From positions 1 to 64,000 of the forward strand of contig NZ_JAJNMU010000013.1 of the NCBI RefSeq assembly GCF_022458865.1: a stretch of DNA of 64,000 nt, given 5' to 3'. Below are positions 18,293 to 26,839 of this stretch, piece by piece (positions within the stretch are counted from its first letter, which is position 1; each line of letters opens with the position of its first letter). This stretch comes from Paenibacillus periandrae. Lineage in GTDB: Bacteria; Bacillota; Bacilli; Paenibacillales; NBRC-103111. Below the pieces are notes generated by a model that ran no database searches, had not been told where the DNA came from, and was given only the letters and a program-made list of their open reading frames with translations. The translations under genes were made by a program, and so were the position numbers.

Positions 18293-19324
18293 TCACTGCA
18301 GTACGCTATCGATGAACACGGTTGTATGCTTGGCAAGATCGACCTCTACGACCTCCAAATCCGTTCCTGATTCCGATTTAACGACTCTGACGACAGGGCG
18401 TCCTGGAAGCCCTCTATGCTGCCCAACCACTACTCCTGTTTCTTTAGAAGACAATTTTACCGATGTACCTGTCGGATAAACTGAAATTGTACGTAAAAAC
18501 TGAATGACAATTTCCCTGTCCAGCTCTTCGCCTGCCAATACCATCATGTGCTCACAAGCTTCATGCGGCATCATACGCCGCCCCAGTGACAAGTCAAACA
18601 GCAAATTATCGTAGGTGTTGGCAACGGCTACAATTCGCGCATACAGATGAATTTGATCACCCTGCATTTCTCTTGGCAAACCACTGCCGTTCATCTTCTC
18701 ATGATGCTGAAAAGCAACGTGGGCGATGAGCAGACTTAGCTCACGTTTGTTCTTTAACAGCTCAAACCCGCGCCAGGTGTGATGCTTTTTCAAATCCTCG
18801 GACGTGTCGTCCGTTATTAACTCAACCTTGCCGATGTCATGCAGCATGGCCCCAATTACAAGCTCCCGCAGCTGATTCATAGGCATTTCCATTTGTATTC
18901 CGATCAGTGCAGACATCATACTCACATTGAGCGCGTGCACATACATTTCGTTGTCTTTGGTCCGGATATCGGACAGTTGGACCAGCACATCTTTGTTCTT
19001 CATAATCTCATCTAGTAAATTATCAATGCTTACGTTCATATTACGCGTATTAAAATCTTTACCCGAACGGATCGAGTCAAATGTTTGTCCCATCCGCTGC
19101 ATGACTGCCCGCTTCGTCTCCTCGGAAACGATATCAATAATCTCAATATCCTCAAACAGCGGGTCTTTAATGTAAATCATCGTAACGCCTATGCGGTTCA
19201 AAGTGTTGATCATATAAACTGTAAGCTGTACCCCATCCGACAATAATACAGCGCCATTGCCGGAAAAAATCGTTCTGCCCAAATACTCGCCAGGCTCTAC
19301 ATTATCAATGTGTACGTATCTCAT
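18293..19324 (-). CDS. HD-GYP-like domain protein (motif GLP instead of GYP)
   Basis: 343 residues. The N-terminal ~110 residues (starting MRYVHIDNVEPGEYLGRTI) form a small domain shared with the product at 23794. The HD domain follows: His162-Asp163 in HDIGK, His181-His182, and HHEK at 207-210 followed by MNGSGLP. HD-GYP proteins hydrolyse cyclic di-GMP; here the diagnostic GYP reads GLP, and the usual Asp before G is Asn, so c-di-GMP specificity is doubtful while metal-binding residues remain. About 85 residues follow that may bind a ligand. ATG 19324 is preceded by GGAG at 5 bases. It could be an active phosphodiesterase of altered specificity or a sensor. Confidence 0.85.
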   Translation of the reverse strand: MRYVHIDNVEPGEYLGRTIFSGNGAVLLSDGVQLTVYMINTLNRIGVTMIYIKDPLFEDIEIIDIVSEETKRAVMQRMGQTFDSIRSGKDFNTRNMNVSIDNLLDEIMKNKDVLVQLSDIRTKDNEMYVHALNVSMMSALIGIQMEMPMNQLRELVIGAMLHDIGKVELITDDTSEDLKKHHTWRGFELLKNKRELSLLIAHVAFQHHEKMNGSGLPREMQGDQIHLYARIVAVANTYDNLLFDLSLGRRMMPHEACEHMMVLAGEELDREIVIQFLRTISVYPTGTSVKLSSKETGVVVGQHRGLPGRPVVRVVKSESGTDLEVVEVDLAKHTTVFIDSVLQ

Positions 19325-19432
19325 CGGGTCTCCGTTCCGAACGTGTTAACGGCTCACAATGCTGTAAATAATCGTGTGTACCACGTCCATATTTGATTTG
19401 ACAGAGCCAATTCTGCCCTTTCAATTCCATAT

Positions 19433-20578
19433 CTATTTATTCAGCTCCATAAGAACCGTTGGATGCTGTTCTTTACCAAGTGCTTCTTCAATGGCCATTT
19501 CAGCCTGTTTGCCCCCGATTCTCCCTAATGCCCATGCGGCGGAGGCACGGATTTCCGGCCTCTCGTCTGTAAGTAGCAGTTCGTGAAGAACAGGTATGGC
19601 GGATTGATCCTTAAAATGTCCTAATGCATAAATCGCATTGCGTTGAATGGGCTTTCTGCCGCGCCATGCAGCGGAGCTTGTACCAAAACGCTCTTTAAAT
19701 TCACGGTTGCTCATCTTGAGTAGCGGAACCAGCAGCGGTTTGACCTGCTCCGCATCCGGCTGGAGTTCAGGATGATGCGTCCAGTTCTTACCCTTGTTCT
19801 TCGGACATACGATCTGGCACGTATCGCAGCCATATAGACGATTTCCGATCTTTTCTTTCATTTCATCTTCTTCTACATGCCCCTTGGTCTGGGTCACATA
19901 CGAAATACAGCGGGGCGCGTTCAGCTGTCCGGGGCCTACCAATGCGCCTGTCGGACATGCATCTATACAGAGCGTACAATCACCGCAGCTTTCAGTAACC
20001 GGCACATCAGAGGGCAATGGCAGATTCGTAATCACTTCCCCCAAATATACCCACGACCCGAATTCGGGTGTTATTATCGAACAGTTCTTTCCAATAAAAC
20101 CAATCCCCGCCCGCTCCGCAACCGCTCGATCTACCAATGCACCTGTATCCACCATATTTACCATCCTTGCATCAGGAACGCGCTCACGAATCCAAGCCTC
20201 CAGACGCTGCAGCCGATTGCGCAGCACCTGATGGTAGTCCAACCCCCAGGCCGAGCGTGAAAAGATACCTCGATAGGCCCCAGGCTCCGAGCGCGGCGCA
20301 TTGGCTAACTTGGATGGATAAGCAACAGCGATGGAAATGATGGAACGGGGTTCCGCCAAGCTGAGCGCAGGCTCGGTCCGTTTATCAAGATCGGGCTCCT
20401 CAAAGCCGGATTCGTAGCCCTTGGAGCGATGCTGCAGCAGAATTGATTTTAATTCGACAAAGGGCTCAGCGCTGGAGATCCCTATTTTGTCAATACCAAG
20501 TGCCGATGCGGCCTCACGCATGTCTTGCTTTAATTGATGCCAGTCAATGCGGTTACTATTGTGTACAGCTTCCGTCAT
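19433..20578 (-). CDS. queG: Epoxyqueuosine reductase
   Basis: This 381-residue enzyme carries out the last step of queuosine synthesis, reducing epoxyqueuosine in tRNA with cobalamin and two [4Fe-4S] clusters. Cluster ligands are in CGDCTLCIDACPTGA and CDTCQIVCPKNK. The catalytic-domain segment VDTGALVDRAVAERAGIGF is typical. About 75 C-terminal residues form HEAT-like repeats (AIYALGHFKD, RASAAWALGRIGG), as in the long QueG form. I chose ATG 20578 because AGGTG lies 9 bases upstream; GTG and ATG codons at 20590 and 20587 overlap that site. It lies 24 bases downstream of lepB, probably in one transcript with it. Confidence 0.95.
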   Translation of the reverse strand: MTEAVHNSNRIDWHQLKQDMREAASALGIDKIGISSAEPFVELKSILLQHRSKGYESGFEEPDLDKRTEPALSLAEPRSIISIAVAYPSKLANAPRSEPGAYRGIFSRSAWGLDYHQVLRNRLQRLEAWIRERVPDARMVNMVDTGALVDRAVAERAGIGFIGKNCSIITPEFGSWVYLGEVITNLPLPSDVPVTESCGDCTLCIDACPTGALVGPGQLNAPRCISYVTQTKGHVEEDEMKEKIGNRLYGCDTCQIVCPKNKGKNWTHHPELQPDAEQVKPLLVPLLKMSNREFKERFGTSSAAWRGRKPIQRNAIYALGHFKDQSAIPVLHELLLTDERPEIRASAAWALGRIGGKQAEMAIEEALGKEQHPTVLMELNK

Positions 20579-20602
20579 GTTCTGCATCACCTCGTTTGAG
20601 AA

Positions 20603-21199
20603 TTAAAGAATCCTGATTTTGGACAGCGGCCACACAATTAACTCCGCCCGCCCTTCTATTTTATCCAGAGACACAGCCCCAAAGCTCCGGCTATCGTAAC
20701 TGGCAAGGCGATGGCGGTTATCTCCCATTACAAACAGCGATCCCTGTGGTATCGTATACGGCTCCAGACTCCCGTCTTCAATTGGCGAATCCGTATAGCT
20801 CTCCATCGCAAACAAACCGTTCACATACAGCTTCCCCTGTTGAATCCGAACTTCATCACCAGCCACGGCAACAACTCGCTTGACCAGAAAAATAGGCTGC
20901 GGCTCACTAGCCTCTGGCTCCTTAACGACCACAACATCGCCGCGATTGGGACTCCCTATGAACTGAACAGTTTTATTGATAAATAACCACTCGTTTTCTT
21001 CTAGAGTAGGCTGCATGGAAGCTCCTTTTACTGTAGAAAGGTGAAATCCGTATTGATGGACCATCGCCACAATGAATAGGGCAATAAGAATGGATTTGGT
21101 CCAACTCCAGACCTCTGTCAAAAGCCCGGCTGAATGATCTGCTGCCAACATGTCTGTTGATAATCGTTCTTCCGATTTTCTGGAAGTAAAGAAGCCCAT
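20603..21199 (-). CDS. lepB: Signal peptidase I
   Basis: A 198-residue membrane protease that removes signal peptides of Sec-exported proteins. A single N-terminal membrane helix (about residues 35-52) is followed by the catalytic Ser61 in KGASMQPTL and the general-base Lys107 in LVKRVVAVAGDEV. The late box GDNRHRLASYDSRSFG is present. This is the Gram-positive one-helix form. ATG 21199 follows GGAGG at 6 bases; the longer frame to 21265 would overlap the upstream gene and has no ribosome site. It lies 20 bases after the DUF402 gene and just before queG. Confidence 0.96.
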   Translation of the reverse strand: MGFFTSRKSEERLSTDMLAADHSAGLLTEVWSWTKSILIALFIVAMVHQYGFHLSTVKGASMQPTLEENEWLFINKTVQFIGSPNRGDVVVVKEPEASEPQPIFLVKRVVAVAGDEVRIQQGKLYVNGLFAMESYTDSPIEDGSLEPYTIPQGSLFVMGDNRHRLASYDSRSFGAVSLDKIEGRAELIVWPLSKIRIL

Positions 21200-21219
21200 T
21201 TTATGCCTCCATTCCTTAC

Positions 21220-21765
21220 TTAACCTTTCCACTTTTCCCACTCTCGATAATAATAATGCACCCACTCATCGCAAAACGGCGCTTGATCAAGCTGAATGCG
21301 GGTTAATAAATCGTTCAACCCCTGCTTAACTTTACCTTCTACAATCGCAGAGTAATGATACATCAGCTTGTGCTGCTCATATTCATCCTGATCGACAACG
21401 TGTACTGCGCCGCCCGGCATCCGGATTACATCCAGGTCATAATCGATATACGTAATGACGTTGCCGCTCAAATAAGGAGGAGAAGCCACATTGCAATAAT
21501 AACGCACACCGGATTCTTCCAAAAGAGCGACAACATTAAACCACTGCTTGGGGATAAAAAAAGAGACGCCTGGAATTCGGCTAACCCACTCTTTCCCGTC
21601 CGCCTCAATAATTTTCGTCTGGCTATTGATAAGGATCATCATCGATTCCGCTTTGTGAGATTCATGATGGAGCGATTCAGGGACCAAAGCGTTCTCGACC
21701 CACGTCCGGTGCAAATGTCCGTCATGCTTAAAGCTTTTGATGATATGCGTGGAAAAAGTCGCCAT
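21220..21765 (-). CDS. DUF402 / YgaC-like phosphatase family protein
   Basis: A 181-residue protein of the UPF0374 (YgaC) group in the DUF402 superfamily, whose members include nucleoside tri- and diphosphate phosphatases. The characteristic ITYIDYDLDVI metal-binding stretch and the acidic DEYEQHKL segment are present, and the C-terminus HYYYREWEKWKG is typical. There is no membrane segment. ATG codons at 21774 and 21765 are both possible; AAGGG sits 10 bases before 21765, so I prefer that one. First gene of a probable lepB-queG transcript. Confidence 0.88.
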   Translation of the reverse strand: MATFSTHIIKSFKHDGHLHRTWVENALVPESLHHESHKAESMMILINSQTKIIEADGKEWVSRIPGVSFFIPKQWFNVVALLEESGVRYYCNVASPPYLSGNVITYIDYDLDVIRMPGGAVHVVDQDEYEQHKLMYHYSAIVEGKVKQGLNDLLTRIQLDQAPFCDEWVHYYYREWEKWKG

Positions 21766-22087
21766 GAGGTCCATACCCTTCTATATGTAACATAAGACCA
21801 ACGAAGACTTCAGCAGGCTTTCCCCAAGGAAAATGATGGGACTTCACCCTTCTCTATCGCCTCATTCTATATCGGTTGGTTCTGACTTTTACTAATTGCT
21901 TGAGGCTTCTTCTTAACTAGCTCTGACTAAGCCTGACATCGGTTATACGTCGCACGTACCTGCGTAAATGATAACACATCTGGATCATGGAAAACAGTTA
22001 TGCCAACACAAAAAAACACAGCCTCCGCTGTTAGCGAACAGACCGTGCCCATTATAAACACTCCGTGTATTGTTTGGAAAACGGAGA
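21766..22087. other. Gene-free interval
   Basis: About 320 bases between the DUF402 and GNAT genes, both on the minus strand. I see no ORF with a ribosome site and no RNA structure apart from the small hairpin at 22006-22031. It presumably holds the promoter of the DUF402-lepB-queG unit, but I could not pick a convincing -35/-10 pair. Confidence 0.5.
22006..22031 (-). terminator. Weak terminator after the GNAT gene
   Basis: ACAGC (22018-22022) pairs with GCTGT (22027-22031) around a 4-base loop, and a run of seven T follows on the minus strand. The stem is only 5 bp. Confidence 0.5.
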
Positions 22088-22510
22088 CTATCCGTTTACG
22101 ATGCTCAAGCGGTGTGCGGAACGCGAAAAATCGGTGTCCTGGTAGCCGGCGGATTCATACACCGGTATAACCATCTCATTATGAACATCTACAGTGATCA
22201 TGATCTTGCGTACCTTGCGCTGTACAAAACGTTGTCTCATCGATTCGATCAATGCCTTACCATAACCGCGACGCTGAAATTCAGTGCTTACAGCGATACG
22301 ATAATAATAGCCGTTGTGATTGTCGATCGTACCTACGATGACACCTACGATTTGTTCATTCTCGGCAGCGACTAATACAAGCTCGCTATCCCAAGAAAGC
22401 TGCCTTGCAAAAGCTTCCATTGTTTCATCATAACAGGCCTCGCTTAAAACGTGCTTGAATAAATCAGTAACGGAAACATAGTCGGACAATTGAAAGGGAC
22501 GAACAAGCAT
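22088..22510 (-). CDS. GNAT family N-acetyltransferase
   Basis: A 140-residue acetyltransferase of the GNAT fold. The acetyl-CoA motif A is seen in YRIAVSTEFQRRGYGKALIES (Arg/Gln-X-X-Gly-X-Gly/Ala pattern near residues 78-86), and the C-terminal HNEMVIPVYESAGY box is typical. The acceptor cannot be predicted; it could be a protein N-terminus, an amine or a drug. ATG 22510 follows GGGAG at 10 bases; the frame continues up to a TTG at 22570 without a ribosome site. It stands alone, divergent from sodA. Confidence 0.88.
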   Translation of the reverse strand: MLVRPFQLSDYVSVTDLFKHVLSEACYDETMEAFARQLSWDSELVLVAAENEQIVGVIVGTIDNHNGYYYRIAVSTEFQRRGYGKALIESMRQRFVQRKVRKIMITVDVHNEMVIPVYESAGYQDTDFSRSAHRLSIVNG

Positions 22511-22809
22511 CAACGGAACTCTCCCCACAGCATGGTTTTGTTTATTTCTATCTGGTATAAAATACGACAAATATAGCTAAAATCCTTCTTTATTTAACGG
22601 AAAATACTCAAAAAACTTTACAAATGATTTATAATCGACCGAAAGCGCTGTATATGAAGCGTTTTCAAGGGTATTCGTATTCATTTTTTCTGTAATTTGG
22701 ATGATTCAATGGTTCAGAGGGCGGATAAATTCATAGGTCTTTCGAAATAATAAGACTTAGCGTCTACATCCGGTTGAGCAGCATAGTAGATACTTAATAT
22801 ACATACATG

Positions 22810-22838
22810 TTGCTTTTATATCGAATATAGGCGATAAT
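22810..22838 (+). promoter_or_regulatory. sodA promoter
   Basis: TTGCTT (22810-22815), a 17-base spacer, then GATAAT (22833-22838), 45 bases before the start codon. The rest of 22511-22882 contains no gene; near 22640-22670 are two imperfect CcpA-box-like stretches that I do not count as sites. Confidence 0.55.
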
Positions 22839-22882
22839 AGGATTGAATTGGAATCTACATAACTATTAGGAGGTATTTACGA

Positions 22883-23500
22883 ATGGCACATCAATTACCA
22901 GCTCTTCCTTATGCAAACAACGCTTTGGAACCACACATCGACGAGACTACGATGATGATCCACCATGATCGTCACCACAACGCATATGTAACTAACCTGA
23001 ATGCGGCTTTGGAAGCTCATCCTGATCTGCAGTCCAAATCGATTGAAGAATTGATTTCCAACCTGGACAGCATTCCAGAAGGCATTCGTGCAGCAGTTCG
23101 TAATAACGGTGGCGGACATGCTAACCACTCCTTGTTCTGGGAAATTATCGGACCTAACGGCGGCGGCGCACCATCCGGCGCATTAGCTGATGCTATCAAT
23201 GCTGAGCTTGGCGGTTTTGACAAATTCAAAGAAGATCTTGCTAAAGCTGGCGCTACTCGTTTTGGCAGCGGCTGGGCTTGGCTTTCCGTAACTCCAGCAG
23301 GTAAATTGGTTGTAAGCAGCACACCTAACCAAGACAGCCCGATCTCCGAAGGCAACACGCCAATTCTGGGTCTGGATGTATGGGAGCATGCTTACTATTT
23401 GAAATATCAAAACAAACGCCCTGATTATATTTCAGCTTTCTGGAACGTTGTTAACTGGGATGAAGTTGGCAAACGTTACGCAGCAGCTGTTAGTAAATAA
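22883..23500 (+). CDS. sodA: Superoxide dismutase [Mn]
   Basis: A 205-residue Mn/Fe-type superoxide dismutase, which converts superoxide to oxygen and hydrogen peroxide in the cytosol. Metal ligands are visible as the His in MMIHHDRHHNAYV, the His in GHANHSLFW, and the Asp and His in LDVWEHAYYLKY. The GGGAP...ELGG region and Gln-containing FGSGWAW match Mn enzymes of Bacillales. ATG 22883 follows AGGAGGT at 8 bases. It is monocistronic, with a promoter and a strong terminator. Confidence 0.97.
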   Translation: MAHQLPALPYANNALEPHIDETTMMIHHDRHHNAYVTNLNAALEAHPDLQSKSIEELISNLDSIPEGIRAAVRNNGGGHANHSLFWEIIGPNGGGAPSGALADAINAELGGFDKFKEDLAKAGATRFGSGWAWLSVTPAGKLVVSSTPNQDSPISEGNTPILGLDVWEHAYYLKYQNKRPDYISAFWNVVNWDEVGKRYAAAVSK

Positions 23501-23527
23501 TAATCGTGCAGTCATTGCATTCATGTA

Positions 23528-23566
23528 AAAACCGGGACTGGATACCCTCCAATCCCGGTTTTTTGT
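23528..23566 (+). terminator. Terminator after sodA
   Basis: AACCGGGA (23530-23537) pairs with TCCCGGTT (23553-23560), followed by TTTT. Confidence 0.92.
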
Positions 23567-23730
23567 GTTATTTATTATTACTTCACCGTAGGATGCATTT
23601 TCATTTTATAGGACGATTTGATCATTGTACGACAAAATTTGATGAATTCTTGATTTTTGTAGCATTATACACAGAATTATGGCAGCCTTTGTGGAATAAT
23701 GTAGCACATAGACGCATGACTCAAGAACCA

Positions 23731-23760
23731 TTACGACAAGTATTCCATCATCGTTATAGT
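23731..23760 (+). promoter_or_regulatory. Possible promoter of the HD-GYP/Crp unit
   Basis: TTACGA (23731-23736) and TATAGT (23755-23760) have an 18-base spacer, 33 bases before the start codon at 23794. The -35 match is modest. Confidence 0.35.
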
Positions 23761-23793
23761 GTCTAAACTACTAGTAAAAGGTGATTTGATACT

Positions 23794-24912
23794 ATGAGAT
23801 TACTCCCTCTATCTATGGTTCAGTCCGGTATGCGATTAGGTAAGCCTATCATCTCAGAGGAAGGTCAAACCTTAATCGGCTACAACGTGGAACTCAGTCA
23901 ATCTCTAATCAACAAGCTGATCCAATTTGGCTTCCAGCAAATCTATATTAAAGACAAGCGGACCGATGACATCTACATTGAGGACTCCATAAGAGAAGAA
24001 ACACGCCTGATCATTCGCAGCCAGCTGACCCGCAGCTTTCAAATGCTGCTTTCCACCAAATCGATAACGCTTAGCGAACGGCAGCAACTATCCAAGACCG
24101 CCAATCATTGTATCAATCTGCTCAGGGACGATCTGAAATCTCATATTCGCCCTTCTGACGACACAATTATGCTGATGGTGATGAATCGAAGCACCTTTTC
24201 GATGGTCGAGCACTTTTTCCAGAACGCACTCAATGTAGCTGTCTATGCGACACGTATTGGAATGATAGAAGGCTATAGTGCAACGGATTTGGAAGCTCTC
24301 GGCATGGGAGCGATGTTCCATGATATCGGAAATTCCCTTGTACCCCACTCCTTGCTGACCAAAAAGACTCCCTTGTCCCATCTGGAATTTGAAGAAATCA
24401 AGAAGCATACCGAGCATGGCTTCAAGCTTCTGCGCGAAATACCTGGTATCCCCCTTCTCTCCGCTCACTGTGCGCTCCAGCATCATGAAAAGGTGGATGG
24501 CACCGGCTACCCATTAAATCTCTCCGGTACTAACGTACATCCATTCGCTCAATGGGTCGGTTTATTGGATGCCTATGATGCGATGACAAATCCACGACCC
24601 TATCGCGCTTCCCTGCCGCCAGATCATGCATTAGAAAATCTTTTCACCGGAGCTGGAACGTTGTATGATAAGAGTAAGGTGGAATTTTTCCGAAATAAGG
24701 TGGCTATTTATCCAGTCGGCCTTAGCGTTCGCTTAAGCACCGGACAAACCGGCATTGTATCCAAAATCAACCCGTCGTTCAAGCAGCGACCTGTGGTAAG
24801 AATTTTGACCAATGAGCGGGGTGAGCAGCTAAGATATCCGGAAGAGATAGATTTATCCCGTCATCTACACATCATGATCTATCGTATCGGAGAGGATGCA
24901 CTCGTTCATTAA
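23794..24912 (+). CDS. HD-GYP domain protein (HDIGN variant)
   Basis: 372 residues, a paralogue of the product at 18293: both start with an MR-L/Y-P type ~110-residue N-terminal domain followed by an HD domain and a C-terminal segment with IYPVGLSVRLSTGQTGIV. Metal residues His176-Asp177 are in HDIGN rather than HDIGK, and HHEKVDGTGYP (230-240) keeps the full GYP signature. A c-di-GMP phosphodiesterase role is the family expectation, but loss of the conserved Lys could reduce activity. ATG 23794 follows AAGGTGAT at 8 bases. A Crp/Fnr-type regulator gene follows after 13 bases, probably in the same transcript. Confidence 0.88.
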   Translation: MRLLPLSMVQSGMRLGKPIISEEGQTLIGYNVELSQSLINKLIQFGFQQIYIKDKRTDDIYIEDSIREETRLIIRSQLTRSFQMLLSTKSITLSERQQLSKTANHCINLLRDDLKSHIRPSDDTIMLMVMNRSTFSMVEHFFQNALNVAVYATRIGMIEGYSATDLEALGMGAMFHDIGNSLVPHSLLTKKTPLSHLEFEEIKKHTEHGFKLLREIPGIPLLSAHCALQHHEKVDGTGYPLNLSGTNVHPFAQWVGLLDAYDAMTNPRPYRASLPPDHALENLFTGAGTLYDKSKVEFFRNKVAIYPVGLSVRLSTGQTGIVSKINPSFKQRPVVRILTNERGEQLRYPEEIDLSRHLHIMIYRIGEDALVH

Positions 24913-24925
24913 GACTGGAAAAGAG

Positions 24926-25624
24926 ATGAATTCTTTCATGAAAAGTTTAATTCCTTTGTTACAAAATGTACCCTTGTTTCAAGATTTGGCAGTCAGTGAT
25001 CTGGAGATCATTGCTCCATTGTTTGTTGAACGCGATTTTAAAAAAGGTACGATTTTATTTTTCGAGGCAGATTTGGGAGAGGAATTTTTCCTTATACAAT
25101 CCGGTGTCGTCAAAATTTACCGGATTGATTATGCCAAAGAAATTATTCTCGCACTATTTCGTGATGGAGATTTTTTCGGAGAAATGTCGCTGATTCAAAA
25201 GGGCTTGACCCGTTCGGCTACAGCGGAAACGCTTGAAAACTGTAAAATCTACACCTTGATGCGTTCGGAGTTTTATCATTTTCTCGAACAAACGCCTAAG
25301 CTGAGTCTGCGACTTCTTGAAGTCACGATGGAGAGACTCCGTAAAGCGAATGAGCAAATTTATGATCTTACCTTTCTCGACGTGCGGATGCGCATTATCA
25401 AGGTCGTATGCAGACTTGCTCAGGATCACGGCATTATCAAGCAGGGAAGACTGATGATCAACATGAAGCTGACTCACCAGCAGATTGCCAATCTGGCTGG
25501 TACCGTCAGAGAATCCGTAACCAAGGTGCTGCAGGAGCTGCAGGAGGATCAGATCATCACCATCGAAAAGAAAATGATTTACATTAACAAAATGGAAGCC
25601 ATGAAAAGACTTCTCCCCCTGTAG
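24926..25624 (+). CDS. Crp/Fnr family transcriptional regulator
   Basis: About 232 residues. The N-terminal cyclic-nucleotide-binding fold covers roughly residues 10-130 (GEEFFLIQSGVVKIYR, GDFFGEMSLIQKGLTRSATAE). A long dimer helix follows, then the Crp-type helix-turn-helix (LTHQQIANLAGTVRESVTKVLQEL). There are no Cys residues in the N-terminus, so an Fnr iron-sulfur sensor is unlikely. The start is uncertain: ATG 24926 has only GGAAAAG before it, ATG 24938 has no site, and ATG 24896 would overlap the previous gene. Linked to the HD-GYP gene, so the pair may share a nucleotide-signalling job; that is inference. It converges with mutY with one base between stop codons. Confidence 0.88.
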   Translation: MNSFMKSLIPLLQNVPLFQDLAVSDLEIIAPLFVERDFKKGTILFFEADLGEEFFLIQSGVVKIYRIDYAKEIILALFRDGDFFGEMSLIQKGLTRSATAETLENCKIYTLMRSEFYHFLEQTPKLSLRLLEVTMERLRKANEQIYDLTFLDVRMRIIKVVCRLAQDHGIIKQGRLMINMKLTHQQIANLAGTVRESVTKVLQELQEDQIITIEKKMIYINKMEAMKRLLPL

Positions 25625-25625
25625 C

Positions 25626-26771
25626 TTACAGCTCTGTACAGGCTGCAAAATATGCTTTCAATATTTTCAGAAACACGTTCGGGAATGCAAAATTGTCCAT
25701 TGTGGCGCTATCCACCCATTGATAATGAGAAGGCAGCAGCATGCCTGCAGGGCTTGGAATGATACCAGGCTCCAGTCTGCATGCAATAATATCCATATCC
25801 CAGTGAATATGGCTGAACGTATGCTCAGCGTGCATAAACCATCTTTCCGGAATAATACCGATCGTTTCCTCTGCCAATTGGTCCGTCAGCAGCTTGAATG
25901 ATTCTGGTATAAGTTCCGGCGAGGATGGACTGACGTCCATATAGGTAAACGGAACCTCTGTATGAGGCAGCTCCCACATGCGGGCCAGCAGCCCTTCCTG
26001 CGGCCTCTGACGAATCAGAACTTTACCTTGGTGATCACCGCTGCCTGCAATTAATGCCGCTACCCGCTGCTCTGGACGTGGGGGCTTGGCCTTTTTCTTA
26101 ATCGGCAGCTGTTCCTCCAACCCCGCTTCACGGGCTGAGCAATGCTCCATAACCGGACAAGTCAGACAGTTCGGGGAACGCGGCTTGCATACCATAGCTC
26201 CAAGCTCCATCAAAGCCTGATTAAAATCCCCTGCAGCCCCTTCGGGAATCAATGCTTTTGCCAGTCTTTCCATTATCCCTCTCGTGCTCGGCTTCATAAT
26301 ATCTTCTTCAATCAAAAAGTACCTCGATAATACCCGCATCACATTGCCGTCCACTGCAGGCTCAGGCTTGTTATAAGCAATACTCAAAATGGCCCCTGAT
26401 GTATACGGACCCACGCCTCGGAGGGAGGAAATTTCTTCTTTACTCTCGGGCACTATGCCTCCGTATCGTTCATGAACTTCCCTAACCGCCCCTTGCAGAT
26501 TACGTGCCCGTGAATAGTAGCCAAGACCTTCCCACAGCTTGAGCACGTCCTCTTCCGGTGCCTTAGCTAATGCTTCCACAGTAGGGAACCTTTCGATAAA
26601 ACGGTGAAAATAAGGAATGACCGTATCTACCCGCGTTTGCTGCAGCATAACCTCGGAAATCCAGATATAATAGGGATTACGACTGCGACGCCATGGTAAA
26701 TCACGGCGGTGACGAAGATACCACGCCAGCAGTTCATTTGAAAAGTATTGTTGTTTATGTGTCGTGTCCAT
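25626..26771 (-). CDS. mutY: A/G-specific adenine glycosylase
   Basis: This 381-residue base-excision repair enzyme removes adenine mispaired with 8-oxoguanine. The HhH-GPD domain holds the catalytic-site segments EVMLQQTRVDTV and GVGPYTSGAILSIAY, with the Asp in PAVDGNVMRVLSR. The [4Fe-4S] ligands follow the C-X6-C-X2-C-X5-C pattern in CKPRSPNCLTCPVMEHC. The C-terminal ~140 residues form the Nudix-like 8-oxoG recognition domain. ATG 26771 follows AGAAGGAG at 5 bases. It is divergent from an AraC-type gene. Confidence 0.97.
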   Translation of the reverse strand: MDTTHKQQYFSNELLAWYLRHRRDLPWRRSRNPYYIWISEVMLQQTRVDTVIPYFHRFIERFPTVEALAKAPEEDVLKLWEGLGYYSRARNLQGAVREVHERYGGIVPESKEEISSLRGVGPYTSGAILSIAYNKPEPAVDGNVMRVLSRYFLIEEDIMKPSTRGIMERLAKALIPEGAAGDFNQALMELGAMVCKPRSPNCLTCPVMEHCSAREAGLEEQLPIKKKAKPPRPEQRVAALIAGSGDHQGKVLIRQRPQEGLLARMWELPHTEVPFTYMDVSPSSPELIPESFKLLTDQLAEETIGIIPERWFMHAEHTFSHIHWDMDIIACRLEPGIIPSPAGMLLPSHYQWVDSATMDNFAFPNVFLKILKAYFAACTEL

Positions 26772-26801
26772 GAGTTCTCCTTCTGGTGATACATATTGTG
26801 G

Positions 26802-26807
26802 TATAAT
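26802..26807 (+). promoter_or_regulatory. -10 element of the AraC-family gene
   Basis: A consensus TATAAT lies 32 bases before ATG 26840. No good -35 is present at 16-18 bases, which may mean activator dependence. Confidence 0.35.
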
Positions 26808-26839
26808 AAATGGCAGCTTTTAATGAAGGAGTGGGACCG

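Noticed and set aside
22640..22670. Two CcpA-box-like stretches (GAAAGCGCT and GAAGCGTTTTCA) between the GNAT gene and sodA
   Set aside because: Each differs from the cre consensus by several positions or by a one-base deletion, so I cannot support a CcpA site.
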